The notes under the pieces were generated by a model that did not search any database, was not told the DNA's origin, and saw only the letters and a program-made list of their open reading frames with translations. Below, in pieces: positions 17,586-28,027 of a stretch of DNA of 56,080 nt. Source of the DNA: Lactobacillus melliventris (lineage in GTDB: Bacteria; Bacillota; Bacilli; Lactobacillales; Lactobacillaceae); NCBI RefSeq assembly GCF_013346935.1, contig NZ_JAAEEB010000011.1:1-56080 (forward strand), in the 5' to 3' direction. The position numbers were made by a program, and so were the translations under genes. The number at the start of each line of letters is the position of its first letter. The first letter of the stretch is position 1.

Positions 17586-20500
17586 AAGAACTGATATAAA
17601 AAAGATAATGGTAATAGGTTCAGGTCCAATTATTATTGGTCAAGCAGCAGAATTCGATTATTCTGGAACACAAGCATGTTTGGCTTTACGTGAAGAAGGC
17701 TATGAAGTGGTTCTGGTTAATTCTAATCCTGCTACTATCATGACTGATACTACGATTGCTGACAAGGTTTATATTGAGCCGTTAACTGTTGAATCAGTTT
17801 CCCGCATTATTCGTAAGGAATACCCTGATGCAATATTGCCTACTTTAGGTGGTCAAGTTGGTTTGAATATGGCCTTATCGTTAGCTAAAAGCGGCATTCT
17901 AGACGAATTAAATATTGAACTGTTAGGAACAAAACTTGATTCAATTGAACAGGCCGAAGACAGAGAAAAATTCAAGGAACTTTGTCAAAAACTGGGTGAA
18001 CCAGTTCCGCCTTCAACCAGTGTTAAAACAGTCCAAGAAGCTTTAGATTTCGGAGATAAGATTGGATATCCCATTATTGTCCGTCCCGCCTTCACTATGG
18101 GAGGAACCGGTGGTGGAATTTGTAATGATCGCGCTGAACTTGCAAAAATTGCCAAAAATGGCTTGGAACTGTCTCCGGTTACCGAATGTTTAATTGAACG
18201 GTCGATTGCTGGCTATAAAGAGATTGAATTTGAAGTAATGAGAGATCATGACGATAATGCCATGATTGTCTGCTGTATGGAAAACTTTGATCCTGTCGGT
18301 ATTCATACCGGGGATTCAATTGTTTTCTCACCGTCACAGACATTATCTGACAAAGAATATCAGATGTTGCGTGATTGTTCCTTAAAGCTTATTCGGGCAC
18401 TAAAGATTGAGGGCGGCTGCAATGTTCAATTAGCCTTAGATCCAAATAGTTTTAATTATGATGTCATTGAAGTTAACCCCAGAGTTTCGCGTTCATCTGC
18501 CTTGGCTTCCAAAGCTACCGGCTATCCGATTGCCAAGATGGCAGCCAAAATTGCTGTGGGTCTGACTTTAGATGAAATTAAAAACCCAGTCACTGGTACT
18601 ACATTTGCAGAGTTTGAACCAGCATTGGACTATGTTGTCTGCAAGATACCACGCTGGCCTTTTGATAAATTTGCCAAAGCTAATCGCGAACTGGGTACGC
18701 AGATGAAAGCAACTGGGGAGGTTATGGCAATAGGAAGAACGGCTGAAGAAGCCTTTCAAAAAGCCGTTCGTTCCCTGGAAATCGATCAAAAAGATTTTTA
18801 TTCAGTTGAAGCCCATAAAGCCAGTGATGAAGACCTCGAAAATAAACTGGTTAGAGCGCAGGATGATCGTCTTTTCTACTTAGCTGAAGCCTTCCGGCGG
18901 GGTTATTCAATGTCAGATTTGCATGAATTAACTAAAATTAATTTTTACTTTTTAGATATTGTTAAGCATATTGTCGATTTAGAAAAAGTTATTGCCGCAA
19001 ATCCTGATGATCTAGAGGTCCTTAAAAATGCTAAAAAGTATGGCTTTAGTGATCATACAGTCGCTAATTTGTGGCATGAAGATGAAGACAAAGTAAGAAC
19101 TTTGCGCAAGCAAAATCATTTGCTGCCAGTATATAAAATGGTTGATACATGTGCAGGTGAATTTGTTTCTCAAACTCCTTATTTTTATTCTACTTATGAT
19201 ACCGAAAATGAGAGTCAGAGAACTTCCAAGAAGTCAGTGTTGGTAGTTGGTTCAGGTCCAATTCGCATTGGCCAGGGTGTAGAATTTGATTATGCCACAG
19301 TTCACTGCGTTAAAGCCTTGCAAAAGATGGGTTATGAAGCTATTGTCATTAATTCAAATCCCGAAACTGTTTCAACTGATTTTTCTGTTTCTGACAAATT
19401 ATATTTTGAGCCTTTAACTTTAGAAGATGTGTTAAATGTTTGTGATTTAGAGCAACCAGAAGGTGTAATTATTCAGTTTGGTGGTCAAACTTCGATCAAT
19501 CTAGCAGCTGGTCTGGAAAAACATGGTATCAAGATTTTAGGCACCAGTGTAGCAGACCTCAACCGAGCAGAAGATCGCGAATTATTTGACCAAGTAGTAA
19601 AAGAATTAGGTTTGAAGCAGCCGCAAGGAATCACCACTACCACACATGCTGGCGTTATTAAAGCAGCTGAGAAGCTGGGCTACCCAGTTTTAGTCAGACC
19701 AAGTTATGTATTAGGTGGAAAGGCAATGGAAATTGTTTACAATCAACCTGAACTTGAAGACTACTTGCACAACCATGTTGACATTGCCAGCAGTCATCCA
19801 ATTTTGGTAGATGATTACCTCGATGGTCGAGAGTGTGATGTTGATGCTATTTGTGACGGAGAAGAAGTACTTATTCCTGGAATAATGGAGCATATTGAAC
19901 ATGCTGGTGTTCACTCTGGAGATTCTATGGCCGTCTACCCGGCTCAAACATTTTCACCTGCCATTAAGCAAAAAATCGCTGACATTACCAAAAAACTGGC
20001 TTTAAAGCTTAATTGCCGTGGAATAATGAATTTGCAGTTAATTGAGCGCGATGGAGAAATTTATATTATTGAAGTTAATCCACGTGCCAGTAGAACGGTG
20101 CCATTTTTAAGTAAAATTACCAGTATTGAAATGGCTCAGGTTGCCACTCGGGTAATTATGGGTGAAAGTCTAAAGGAGCAAGGCTATAAAGATGGTCTGG
20201 CACCAGAAACAAAAATGATTAGTGTTAAAGCACCAGTCTTCTCGTTTAGTAAACTTTCAGATGTTGATAGCTACTTGGGGCCGGAAATGAAATCAACTGG
20301 CGAAGTCATGGGCAGCGACTTGAGTTTTCCAAAAGCACTTTATAAGGCTTTTTCAGGAGCCAACATGCAAATACCAGACAGTGGCAACATTTTGTTAACC
20401 ATTGAAGACCGCGATAAACAGGAAATATTACCAATTGCCAAAAGATTCGCCCAAATTGGTTATCGTATTTTTGCTACCAGTGGTACAGCCAGCTTTTTAA

Positions 20501-20760
20501 AGCAAAACCATTTACCTATTACTCTGGTTGATAAGATTCATCAGCACAGTGAGACTAATATTTTAAATGAATTTAAAAATGGGAAAATTGATTTGGTTAT
20601 AAACACTATGGGACATGATTTGGTGAAAACTTCTGACGGCTTTATTATTCGTCAAGCTGCCATCCAGCAAAATATTCCTTTGATTACTAGCTTGGACACT
20701 GCCCGTGCACTTCTAACTGCCTTAGAAAACCGCTCGTTTTCTACAATAAGCATAAAATAA
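17578..20760 (+). CDS. pyrAB: Carbamoyl-phosphate synthase large subunit
   Basis: A 1060-residue subunit with two homologous ATP-grasp halves, each opening with a GSGPIxIGQ loop ([20 protein letters not shown], then [20 protein letters not shown] around residue 560). A C-terminal MGS-like allosteric domain follows ([20 protein letters not shown]). It makes carbamoyl phosphate from bicarbonate, ATP and the ammonia delivered by PyrAA. ATG 17578 is chosen because AAAGGA (17561-17566) is spaced 11 bases away; upstream in-frame ATGs are too close to it. Last gene of the operon. Confidence 0.97.
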   Translation: MPKRTDIKKIMVIGSGPIIIGQAAEFDYSGTQACLALREEGYEVVLVNSNPATIMTDTTIADKVYIEPLTVESVSRIIRKEYPDAILPTLGGQVGLNMALSLAKSGILDELNIELLGTKLDSIEQAEDREKFKELCQKLGEPVPPSTSVKTVQEALDFGDKIGYPIIVRPAFTMGGTGGGICNDRAELAKIAKNGLELSPVTECLIERSIAGYKEIEFEVMRDHDDNAMIVCCMENFDPVGIHTGDSIVFSPSQTLSDKEYQMLRDCSLKLIRALKIEGGCNVQLALDPNSFNYDVIEVNPRVSRSSALASKATGYPIAKMAAKIAVGLTLDEIKNPVTGTTFAEFEPALDYVVCKIPRWPFDKFAKANRELGTQMKATGEVMAIGRTAEEAFQKAVRSLEIDQKDFYSVEAHKASDEDLENKLVRAQDDRLFYLAEAFRRGYSMSDLHELTKINFYFLDIVKHIVDLEKVIAANPDDLEVLKNAKKYGFSDHTVANLWHEDEDKVRTLRKQNHLLPVYKMVDTCAGEFVSQTPYFYSTYDTENESQRTSKKSVLVVGSGPIRIGQGVEFDYATVHCVKALQKMGYEAIVINSNPETVSTDFSVSDKLYFEPLTLEDVLNVCDLEQPEGVIIQFGGQTSINLAAGLEKHGIKILGTSVADLNRAEDRELFDQVVKELGLKQPQGITTTTHAGVIKAAEKLGYPVLVRPSYVLGGKAMEIVYNQPELEDYLHNHVDIASSHPILVDDYLDGRECDVDAICDGEEVLIPGIMEHIEHAGVHSGDSMAVYPAQTFSPAIKQKIADITKKLALKLNCRGIMNLQLIERDGEIYIIEVNPRASRTVPFLSKITSIEMAQVATRVIMGESLKEQGYKDGLAPETKMISVKAPVFSFSKLSDVDSYLGPEMKSTGEVMGSDLSFPKALYKAFSGANMQIPDSGNILLTIEDRDKQEILPIAKRFAQIGYRIFATSGTASFLKQNHLPITLVDKIHQHSETNILNEFKNGKIDLVINTMGHDLVKTSDGFIIRQAAIQQNIPLITSLDTARALLTALENRSFSTISIK

Positions 20761-20772
20761 AATTTAATAAGC

Positions 20773-20810
20773 AAAAGAGCAACTGCGTAAACAACAGTTG
20801 CTCTTTTTGT
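20773..20810 (+). terminator. Intrinsic terminator after the pyr operon
   Basis: A strong AAAGAGCAACTG / CAGTTGCTCTTT stem is followed by TTTTTG. Almost symmetric, it may also stop the convergent pepX transcript. Confidence 0.9.
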
Positions 20811-20837
20811 ACTTAAAAAGGTGCGTGCAGATAAATT

Positions 20838-23240
20838 TTATTTAATACTAAATTTAATAGCAGTTTCAGACAGATCTATTGTATAAGTAGTATTTTCAAG
20901 GGGTCTCTTGGTCATTCCCTGATCGGTTGAATAAATAATTAAGCAAAGTTTGCTGCCAACAGGCATTGTGTAGTATGTTGGCTGCAGCTTAAATTGTAAG
21001 TCGTAAAATTCACCGACTTTAATACTACTTGGCTTTTTCATATCCGCGTAATTTTGCAAATTCATATGAGATTTGGTAATTAATTTAGCATGACTCAGCT
21101 TATCCGGCATAAATTCTTGCAGGGAGTCTAATTGAAAATGAAAGCCTAATTCTTGGCCTCCTGGCATTAAGATTCTGGGAGTAGCTGTCAACCGTTTACG
21201 ATCGCCGATTTCGACTAAAGCTACAGAAATTTGACCTCTGTTAAGACTGGATGCTACCCGCATTCTTATTTCTGGTCGACCAACTATTGTTACTGGATGA
21301 ATAAATTCATCGGTCGTGAAGCGCAAACTTGCTTGAGCCCATTTCTTGTTGCCACAAATAAACTGGTATTGCCAGTCATTTTCTGAAATTTTGGCTTTTT
21401 TAAATTCGGTTCCGCCTACATCTGTGAAGGAAACTTTCTTTTCGCTACTTGTGTCCTTTGCTAATTCATTGTCATCAGCTGGGAAATAAACTGTTTCTTT
21501 TCCGCTGTCATTGCTCCAATCCTCTTCTTCATGCCACTTATCTGCTTTTAGATTGTCCTGAACTAAGACAGTTGGCCATTGCTGATATGCGTTGTTTTCA
21601 AGACCTAATAGTTCATGAACCAGCCACAAATTCATCAGGTCGGTAAAATCAATTGAAACTAAATTGTTCATGTTATAGTGGGGACCTTGATGCAAGAAAA
21701 GATGATGTTCTACAGGAAGATTTTTGACTTTTTGCCAAATTTTGTAAACATTTTTAGGTTTGACATTCCAATCATTGAGACCATGGACACTAATCCAGGA
21801 ACACTTAATATTATTAGTATGATGACGATAATTGCGTTTTTCCCAGAAATCAGAATACTGGCCGGTTTTACGATCAGCTTTGTCTAATAAAATCTTTTGC
21901 ATTGCGTCAAATTTAGGTTTGATCTTTAAGTAGTCTCCTGCATCCCATAAGTTGGACTGACAAGTTTCTGCCAGCATGTCTAGGTCTTCTCCTTGACATT
22001 CTTCTGGCGCTATTACTAATCCATGCTCACGGTAATAATCATACCAGGAAGAAATGGCAGCTTCAGAAATAACCGTTTTTAAGCCGGCAACACCAGTAGT
22101 TGCAATAGCTATTTGCAAGGTTCCTAAATAAGACCGTCCTGTCATCCCAATCTTTTTGTTGCACCAGGTAGCTTTGGTTTCATGTTGTCTGGATCTATCA
22201 GTGTAAGCAATTCTGTCCCCATGTAACCATTCAATTATTTCTTTTGCACTTTCGGTTTCTTCTGGTGCGCCGGTAATTCTGAGGCCATCACTGCCGCGGG
22301 TACCAATCGCTCCGGCAAAGACGCTGGCGAAGCCGCGAGCTAACATGTATTCGTTTAAGCCATAGGAAGATTTGCCAACGGCTTGTTCGACCGGCTTATA
22401 TGACATAGTATCATCAGTGTTTGGCTTTTGAGCTTTAACGATGGGAGCAGCTTGATATTGTGGATTTTCCCAAGCGGTTGCATCACACAAATTTTCGTCA
22501 ACGTTGTGGTTACGCTTTTCATTATCAATCATACCGCCAAAATAGGGACTAGCTGTGTATAATGCTGGTACAGGCATATTTTCACTTTCAATTGGTCGAA
22601 AAATGGTTGTTTGCAAGAGATCGCTCTTGCCGTCGCCATCAGTGTCAAGGTCACTTTCAACGTAAACTACTTCTCTGATTATTTTGCTGGTATCAAAAAC
22701 TGGCATACTTTTGCCATTAAAATAGAGAAACTTATTTTTGGTAAATTGGCTTTTGCGGTTATAAAAATAGCCTTCACCCGCCATCACATCAATTAAAAGC
22801 TGTCCGTTTTTAGCACGAGTATTTAGTAAACGATAAAAGGCGCGAATGAGTGCTTGCTGATCATTAATATCTGCAATATAGGGCAACGCCTGCTTTTTCA
22901 TGAATTTTAGAGGCTCTGCCAGTTGATAATCGTACCCAACGTGGTACCCTAAAAGTTGCAAGGCGACGTTATAGAATTGGTGAGACAATATTTTTACTGG
23001 ATTGCCGTCTAAAAATTGCTTGAGTGTTTGTGTTTCTGATACAGCAAACTCGGCTAATTTTGCCTTTCGTGCACTCGCATCATTGGGGTCGACTACTGCC
23101 ACTGCATTTGCTGTGAGTTCAGATAAAAGCTCTGCAAAAGAAAGCTTTTCATAATCGGCTGGTAAAAATTTAATTTGTTGCAATTCTTTAACTTCTGTTT
23201 GGTAATCAGTTTTGACATAAGCGTATTGATTGTATTTCAT
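20838..23240 (-). CDS. pepX: Xaa-Pro dipeptidyl-peptidase PepX
   Basis: An 800-residue cytoplasmic serine peptidase (S15) that removes X-Pro dipeptides from casein-type peptides, a hallmark of lactic acid bacteria. The N-terminal PepX domain comes first ([20 protein letters not shown]). The alpha/beta-hydrolase core has the nucleophile in [11 protein letters not shown] (about residue 370), Asp in [10 protein letters not shown] and His in [11 protein letters not shown]-terminal beta-sandwich follows. AAGGAG precedes the ATG on the minus strand. Length and motifs are complete. Confidence 0.97.
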   Translation of the reverse strand: MKYNQYAYVKTDYQTEVKELQQIKFLPADYEKLSFAELLSELTANAVAVVDPNDASARKAKLAEFAVSETQTLKQFLDGNPVKILSHQFYNVALQLLGYHVGYDYQLAEPLKFMKKQALPYIADINDQQALIRAFYRLLNTRAKNGQLLIDVMAGEGYFYNRKSQFTKNKFLYFNGKSMPVFDTSKIIREVVYVESDLDTDGDGKSDLLQTTIFRPIESENMPVPALYTASPYFGGMIDNEKRNHNVDENLCDATAWENPQYQAAPIVKAQKPNTDDTMSYKPVEQAVGKSSYGLNEYMLARGFASVFAGAIGTRGSDGLRITGAPEETESAKEIIEWLHGDRIAYTDRSRQHETKATWCNKKIGMTGRSYLGTLQIAIATTGVAGLKTVISEAAISSWYDYYREHGLVIAPEECQGEDLDMLAETCQSNLWDAGDYLKIKPKFDAMQKILLDKADRKTGQYSDFWEKRNYRHHTNNIKCSWISVHGLNDWNVKPKNVYKIWQKVKNLPVEHHLFLHQGPHYNMNNLVSIDFTDLMNLWLVHELLGLENNAYQQWPTVLVQDNLKADKWHEEEDWSNDSGKETVYFPADDNELAKDTSSEKKVSFTDVGGTEFKKAKISENDWQYQFICGNKKWAQASLRFTTDEFIHPVTIVGRPEIRMRVASSLNRGQISVALVEIGDRKRLTATPRILMPGGQELGFHFQLDSLQEFMPDKLSHAKLITKSHMNLQNYADMKKPSSIKVGEFYDLQFKLQPTYYTMPVGSKLCLIIYSTDQGMTKRPLENTTYTIDLSETAIKFSIK

Positions 23241-23304
23241 AAAATTCTCCTTTTTGTATTATTTTACCTGTTATTAAGATCATTAGAAAGCCAGTTATTA
23301 AAAT

Positions 23305-23339
23305 AAAAAAGAAAGAAGGTTTTAAAAAATCTTCTTCCT
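23305..23339 (-). terminator. Intrinsic terminator of the ArsC-like gene
   Basis: On the minus strand a GAAGAAG / CCTTCTTTC hairpin is followed by CTTTTTTTATTTT. Confidence 0.65.
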
Positions 23340-23349
23340 CTAATGTAAA

Positions 23350-23706
23350 TCATAGCCAAACTTCTTGGTAGGTCTTTTCATTAAAACCGCAGGTCAGTTT
23401 TTCACCTTCAACTACCAATGGTCGTTTAATCAATTTACCATTTTTGGACATCATATCTGCTGCTGCAGCAATTGACATATCAGCTACCTGATCTTTGAGA
23501 TGCAGTTTGCGGTAGTCTTGTCCGTGCGTGTTGAAAAAATACTTTAACCCGCGATCCTGATGTTGGGTAAGCCAATTGATTAAGTCAGCTTTCTCGGGTG
23601 GTTGCTCTACCAAATCCTGAAAGTCAAATTTAACATTGTGCTCTGTTAACCATTTTTGAGCTGCTCTTGAAGTTGAGCAGCGCTTATAACCGTAAAATTT
23701 TATCAT
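23350..23706 (-). CDS. ArsC/Spx-family thioredoxin-fold protein (YusI type)
   Basis: A 118-residue protein of the arsenate reductase (ArsC) superfamily. The N-terminal active-site-like loop is GYKRCSTSRAAQKW with a single Cys, so it lacks the CxxC of Spx. RPLVVEGEKLTCGF near the end is typical of the family. Related proteins are YusI-like with no proven substrate, and no ars genes are nearby, so arsenate reduction is not implied. The second ATG (23706) is preferred, since AAAGGAG is only 3 bases from the ATG at 23712. Confidence 0.85.
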   Translation of the reverse strand: MIKFYGYKRCSTSRAAQKWLTEHNVKFDFQDLVEQPPEKADLINWLTQHQDRGLKYFFNTHGQDYRKLHLKDQVADMSIAAAADMMSKNGKLIKRPLVVEGEKLTCGFNEKTYQEVWL

Positions 23707-23841
23707 TTTCATGCTCTCCTTTGCTTAAATTATAGCAATGATAGAAGGCAAAAATACAATAATAAAAACATTTTTATAATTTAGGATGTATTATGTTAAA
23801 CTCAGTGTATAGTTTTGAAATAAAATTTGGGAGTTGCAATT

Positions 23842-24849
23842 TTGCAAGAAATATTTGTTTATATTTATAATATTGCCTTTTTAGTTCTTTATTTATGGGT
23901 AATAAATGTTTCAGAATATGCTTATAAAACCACTAATAATAGTATTTTTTACTATGTGGGTCTGCTTTATGTAACGTTAATAATTGACAGTACGATAGCT
24001 TTTTCATCAGATCTGCTAAAAGTCACTAATAGTAATTACCAGATTGATACCAAAGCCTTTTATTTAATTAGAATTTTAGCATTTATAATAGGGGGAATTT
24101 GTTATGTTAAATTGATGTCCAGCATGATAAATAAGAAACCCAAAATCTTATACTATATACCTATTTTTGCTGTGTCCTTGTTAAATGTCGCTTTTGTGTT
24201 AAATTCTTATAGTGAACAAAATGCGGGAGTACTCCAAAGGAGTACCCAGGATGCTAGTATTTTATTTCTTTGCATAATTTATTTTTGTAACACTTTTAAA
24301 TCAGATTCTAAAGGAAAAAATAGCAAGAAAAAATATTACGATCGTGCTGTAATATTAACTGCTATTTTTATGACGTTGTCATGCTTAGAAGGAATCTTAT
24401 TTTTATTTTTGAACGATTTAAATCAAAATAGTTTTGTCATTTTAACCAGTTATATGAGAGTTATCGGTTTTAATGAAGATCTTTTTTCAATTATCCTGTC
24501 TTTATTAATTATTTGGTTTGCTAAAAGGGAAGAGGAAGAAGCAAATAAAAATAACTTAGAAATTTTAGTGCAGCAAAAAATGAATCAATATCAATCTATG
24601 CTTCACGAAAAGGAGAATGCTAGCGAAGAAAGTCAAGTTGTTGAATTCTGTAATTATTACAATATGACAAAAAGAGAATCAGAAATATTAAGACTAGTTT
24701 TAAAGGGAAAGAAGAATCAGGAAATAGCTGATGAATTGTATATTTCTGTAGGAACGGTGAAAACACATATATACAGTATTTATAAAAAATTAGCTGTTGA
24801 TCGCCGCAGTCAGTTAATGCATGTTTTTATGGAATATAAAGAAAAATAA
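23842..24849 (+). CDS. Membrane-bound LuxR-type transcriptional regulator
   Basis: A 335-residue protein. The first about 230 residues form six or seven hydrophobic segments separated by short polar loops. A helical linker rich in Glu/Gln follows (EEEEANKNNLEILVQQK), then a LuxR/GerE helix-turn-helix at about 274-335 with TKRESEILRLVLKGKKNQEI and VGTVKTHIYSIYKKL. This suggests a one-component sensor whose membrane domain senses a ligand and whose cytoplasmic end binds DNA. The TTG at 23842 is chosen because GGGAG lies 8 bases upstream. The next two genes, permease and amidohydrolase, are the likely targets. Very AT-rich codon use. Confidence 0.8.
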   Translation: MQEIFVYIYNIAFLVLYLWVINVSEYAYKTTNNSIFYYVGLLYVTLIIDSTIAFSSDLLKVTNSNYQIDTKAFYLIRILAFIIGGICYVKLMSSMINKKPKILYYIPIFAVSLLNVAFVLNSYSEQNAGVLQRSTQDASILFLCIIYFCNTFKSDSKGKNSKKKYYDRAVILTAIFMTLSCLEGILFLFLNDLNQNSFVILTSYMRVIGFNEDLFSIILSLLIIWFAKREEEEANKNNLEILVQQKMNQYQSMLHEKENASEESQVVEFCNYYNMTKRESEILRLVLKGKKNQEIADELYISVGTVKTHIYSIYKKLAVDRRSQLMHVFMEYKEK

Positions 24850-24882
24850 GCTAAAAATAATTGGCTAAATCTCAAATTAAGC

Positions 24883-24934
24883 AAAGAGACTGGGAAATCA
24901 TGTTAATGGTGTGTGATTTTTCAGTCTTTTTTAG
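24883..24934 (+). terminator. Intrinsic terminator after the LuxR-type gene
   Basis: An AGACTG..AAATCA / TGATTT..CAGTCT stem is followed by TTTTTTA. It separates the regulator from the permease-amidohydrolase pair. Confidence 0.8.
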
Positions 24935-25077
24935 TTTTCCCAATCATTTACAGCACCGTTTTTAGTCTTTTTGGCATCTACTACTAAAGTTTAGTTTTAA
25001 AAAATACTTAGTTGCAGCACATTTTACGCCTAAAATACAACGAAAGTTGATTGTAACTTTACTCTTTTTTGATTAAC

Positions 25078-25109
25078 TTGATCCATGAATTAATCCATAA
25101 ATGGATCAA
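25078..25109 (+). promoter_or_regulatory. Palindromic operator upstream of the MFS-amidohydrolase genes
   Basis: TTGATCCAT (25078-25086) and ATGGATCAA (25101-25109) form a perfect 9-base inverted repeat. A nested palindrome ATCCAT-AA-ATGGAT (25093-25106) reuses the right arm. It ends about 20 bases before the permease start and just before AAAAGGAG. It is a plausible binding site for the adjacent LuxR-type regulator; that link is inference. Confidence 0.55.
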
Positions 25110-25129
25110 ACAGAAAAGGAGAAAAAGTT

Positions 25130-26320
25130 ATGGAGAAACAAAAATTACCTGCTTATCGCTGGGTGATTCTAACAATTGTTAGTTTGTTGTGTTTTATTGC
25201 TAATTATATTCAGTTTCAGGTTTCGGCGTTGGCCACAGTAATTATGCCTCAATTACATATTACGACTGCTGAGTTTTCGGCTCTATTAATGGCGCCAATG
25301 CTCGTAGCCGTAGTGCTTAGTATTCCGGCTGGATCTTTAGGAGATAAATTTGGCTCTAAAAAGGTAATATCAGTGGGTTGTATTTTATCCATCATTGGTG
25401 CATTTGGTCGGTTTATTGCAGCGAATTTTGCCATGATGATGATAATGCTCTTATTATGCGGTATTTTTATTTCACTTTTAAATGCCAACTTAATTAAAGT
25501 TTTGGGTACCTGGTTTAAGCAGGATACAGATGCTGCCATGGGTGTATTCTACGCAGCTTCATGTTTGGGAATAACTTTGGCTCAAATTACTAGCTCATGG
25601 TTTCCATCTGTTAATGCCGCTTACATGTTTTCATCTGTTTCATTATTAGTCTTAACTATTTGCTGGATAGTTTTTGTTCGTGATACTCCTAAAGGCGAAT
25701 CATTGCCGCCAGCAGAACCGACAATGAAATATTTAAAAGTTGCTATTAAAAGTAAAAATACCTGGATTGTCTCAATTTGTGCTGGCTTAGGAATCGCCTC
25801 AACAACTGCTTATGCTGGTTTTTTACCGCAGGCGCTTAATTTAGGTCAACATATTAATAATTCAACAGCCGGAATTATGTCTTCTGTAGTTACTGTCGGT
25901 AGTTTCTTTGGCTCTTTAATTGGTCCAGCTTGGTGCAACAAGCTTGGTCGTTACAAGATGTTTTTAACCGTGACTACATTAATTGGTGCGATCGTAATGT
26001 ACTTTACCTGGTATACACCAGCTGGTTTCTTTTTATGGGCCATGTTAGTAATTAATGGTTTCTTTACTGCAATTAGTGGACCAATAGTTCAAGCTATGCC
26101 AATACAATTTCCAGAAATAGGAGAGAAATATTCTGGTAGTGCTGGCGGAATAGTTGGTACAGTTTCAATGCTGATATCATATTTTATTCCAATTATTGTG
26201 TCCAAGATTGCTGGAAACGACTACGCTAAGAATTTAGGGATTGAGTCGTTAATTTTCGGATTATCGATACTATGTATATTGGCGTTGCCTGAAGTTGGTA
26301 GTAAAGCAAAAAATAAATAG
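25130..26320 (+). CDS. MFS transporter, partner of the amidohydrolase
   Basis: A 396-residue permease with about 12 hydrophobic segments and an MFS loop (AGSLGDKFGSKKVISVG) between helices 2 and 3. It resembles CynX/NimT-like and other organic-anion MFS carriers. AAAAGGAG precedes the ATG. The amidohydrolase starts 14 bases after its stop, so the two are almost surely co-transcribed, and the permease may import the hydrolase substrate or export its product. Substrate unknown. Confidence 0.85.
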   Translation: MEKQKLPAYRWVILTIVSLLCFIANYIQFQVSALATVIMPQLHITTAEFSALLMAPMLVAVVLSIPAGSLGDKFGSKKVISVGCILSIIGAFGRFIAANFAMMMIMLLLCGIFISLLNANLIKVLGTWFKQDTDAAMGVFYAASCLGITLAQITSSWFPSVNAAYMFSSVSLLVLTICWIVFVRDTPKGESLPPAEPTMKYLKVAIKSKNTWIVSICAGLGIASTTAYAGFLPQALNLGQHINNSTAGIMSSVVTVGSFFGSLIGPAWCNKLGRYKMFLTVTTLIGAIVMYFTWYTPAGFFLWAMLVINGFFTAISGPIVQAMPIQFPEIGEKYSGSAGGIVGTVSMLISYFIPIIVSKIAGNDYAKNLGIESLIFGLSILCILALPEVGSKAKNK

Positions 26321-26334
26321 AAAGGCAAGAAAAA

Positions 26335-27960
26335 ATGGAAAAAGCAGATTTCGTTTTAAAAGGATCAGCTATTTTTACTGGTGCTGGTGATAAGCCAATA
26401 TCTGGTTGCGTTTTAATCAAGGGTAATCGTATCTTAAAGATCGTGCCGTTAGATAGAATGACAGGTTATATTGATGAAAAAACCACCGTGATTAATTGTG
26501 GCGATCATTTGATTATGCCCGGCTTTAACGATTCTCATATGCACATTTCGCTAGGTTCTGTTCAAAATGATCCGGACTTTTGCATTCAAATGATGAACTG
26601 TAAGAGTGAGGAAGAATGTGTACAAATGGTTAAATCATTTGCTGATTCGCATCCTGATAATCCTTGGATATATGGTACAGGTTGGTATGCAGAAGTTTGG
26701 GATAATCCTCATACTCCCTCAAAAGAGTCACTTGATGCTTTAAATTTAGATCGTCCAGTATGTTTAAATTCATTTGACCTTCACTCCGTCTGGTGCAATT
26801 CCATAGCCTTGGACAAGATTGGCATTAAAAAAGATACGCCTAATCCTCAAGGTGGAATATATGGTCATGATGAACAGGGCGAACTGAATGGTATTTTATA
26901 TGAACCACCAGCAACAAAAGCCATGATGGACGAAGTTTTAAATGTGCCAACACTGAAACAGTCTCTGCTGAAATGTCTAAAGCACTTTCGTGAATTAGGT
27001 ATCACTTCAGTTGCTGATGTCTATCCGTCAGGTTTAACGAATGACAATATCCCGGAAATATTTGATGAATTAGAGCAATCTGGAGAACTAACTACCAGGA
27101 TTACTTCATTTCCGTCCTTAACAGATATTGCTGGTGCTAAAGAATTGAAGAGAAAGTACCATACTAACAAGCATAGAGTTGCAGGATTAAAACAAGTTCT
27201 TGATGGCGTGGTTGAAGCTCATACTGCCTTTTTGAGTAAAGAGTATGATAATGATCCTGGGAAATTTGGTGATACTTCTTTAACTCAGGATGAGCTCAAC
27301 AAATATGTTCTAGCGGCCCAAAAGGAAGGTTTTCCTGTCAAAATACATACTATTGGTGATCAGGCAAGTACAATGGCCCTTAATGCATATGAATATGCCA
27401 AAAGTAAAATTGGCAAGCTAACTTTGCACAATTCATTAGAACATATTGATATGATTAGACAAGATGACATCGACAGATTAAAGAGACTAAACGTGATGTG
27501 TGCAGTTCAACCACAACATTGTATAGGAGACTATATGAGTGGAGGATATTTGCCGTGTATTGGTAAAGAGAGGTTGTCACACACTTGGCCATACCGTGAA
27601 ATACTTGATGCGGGAAGCCATTTGGCTTTTGGCTCAGACTTTCCAGCTGTATACTCTGTAAATCCAATTTGGACAATTTATGCGGCTGTAACGCGTTGTG
27701 AACCAAATGAAGGTAAACCAGATGGAGGTTATTTCCCAGAACATGCAATTACTTTGACTGAAGCTTTGCAGGCTCATACCAAGTGGTCGGCCTATGCTGA
27801 ATCTTTTGAAAATGAATTGGGAACTCTGGAACCTGGTAAATTGGCCGATGTCATCGTATTAGATAGAAATTTGTTTGACATTGATCCACAAGAAATTCGT
27901 TTTGCTAAAGTTAACTTAACCTTTTCTGATGGTAAGTTGGTTTATAAGCGTGGTAAGTAA
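26335..27960 (+). CDS. Amidohydrolase family 3 protein (YtcJ-like)
   Basis: A 541-residue metal-dependent hydrolase of the Amidohydro_3 (YtcJ/exoenzyme-like) group. HMH (residues about 68-70, in MPGFNDSHMHISLG) starts the metal site. GLKQVLDGVVEAHTAF supplies the bridging lysine region. KIHTIGDQA and NSLEHIDMI give further His ligands, and AFGSDFPAVY gives the catalytic Asp. The N- and C-terminal beta-sandwich strands are both present. Cytoplasmic, no signal peptide. Family members cleave N-acyl or cyclic amide bonds; the substrate cannot be told from sequence. It is paired with the MFS carrier under the LuxR-type regulator. Confidence 0.88.
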   Translation: MEKADFVLKGSAIFTGAGDKPISGCVLIKGNRILKIVPLDRMTGYIDEKTTVINCGDHLIMPGFNDSHMHISLGSVQNDPDFCIQMMNCKSEEECVQMVKSFADSHPDNPWIYGTGWYAEVWDNPHTPSKESLDALNLDRPVCLNSFDLHSVWCNSIALDKIGIKKDTPNPQGGIYGHDEQGELNGILYEPPATKAMMDEVLNVPTLKQSLLKCLKHFRELGITSVADVYPSGLTNDNIPEIFDELEQSGELTTRITSFPSLTDIAGAKELKRKYHTNKHRVAGLKQVLDGVVEAHTAFLSKEYDNDPGKFGDTSLTQDELNKYVLAAQKEGFPVKIHTIGDQASTMALNAYEYAKSKIGKLTLHNSLEHIDMIRQDDIDRLKRLNVMCAVQPQHCIGDYMSGGYLPCIGKERLSHTWPYREILDAGSHLAFGSDFPAVYSVNPIWTIYAAVTRCEPNEGKPDGGYFPEHAITLTEALQAHTKWSAYAESFENELGTLEPGKLADVIVLDRNLFDIDPQEIRFAKVNLTFSDGKLVYKRGK

Positions 27961-27971
27961 ATTAAAACTAA

Positions 27972-28018
27972 AAAACTGATAGTTAGCGATTATGATTGAT
28001 AACTATCAGTTTTTGTTT
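27972..28018. terminator. Bidirectional terminator between amidohydrolase and PfoR-like gene
   Basis: An ACTGATAGTTA / TAACTATCAGT stem is flanked by a T-run on each strand, serving both convergent genes. Confidence 0.85.
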
Positions 28019-28027
28019 GTTTTAAAA

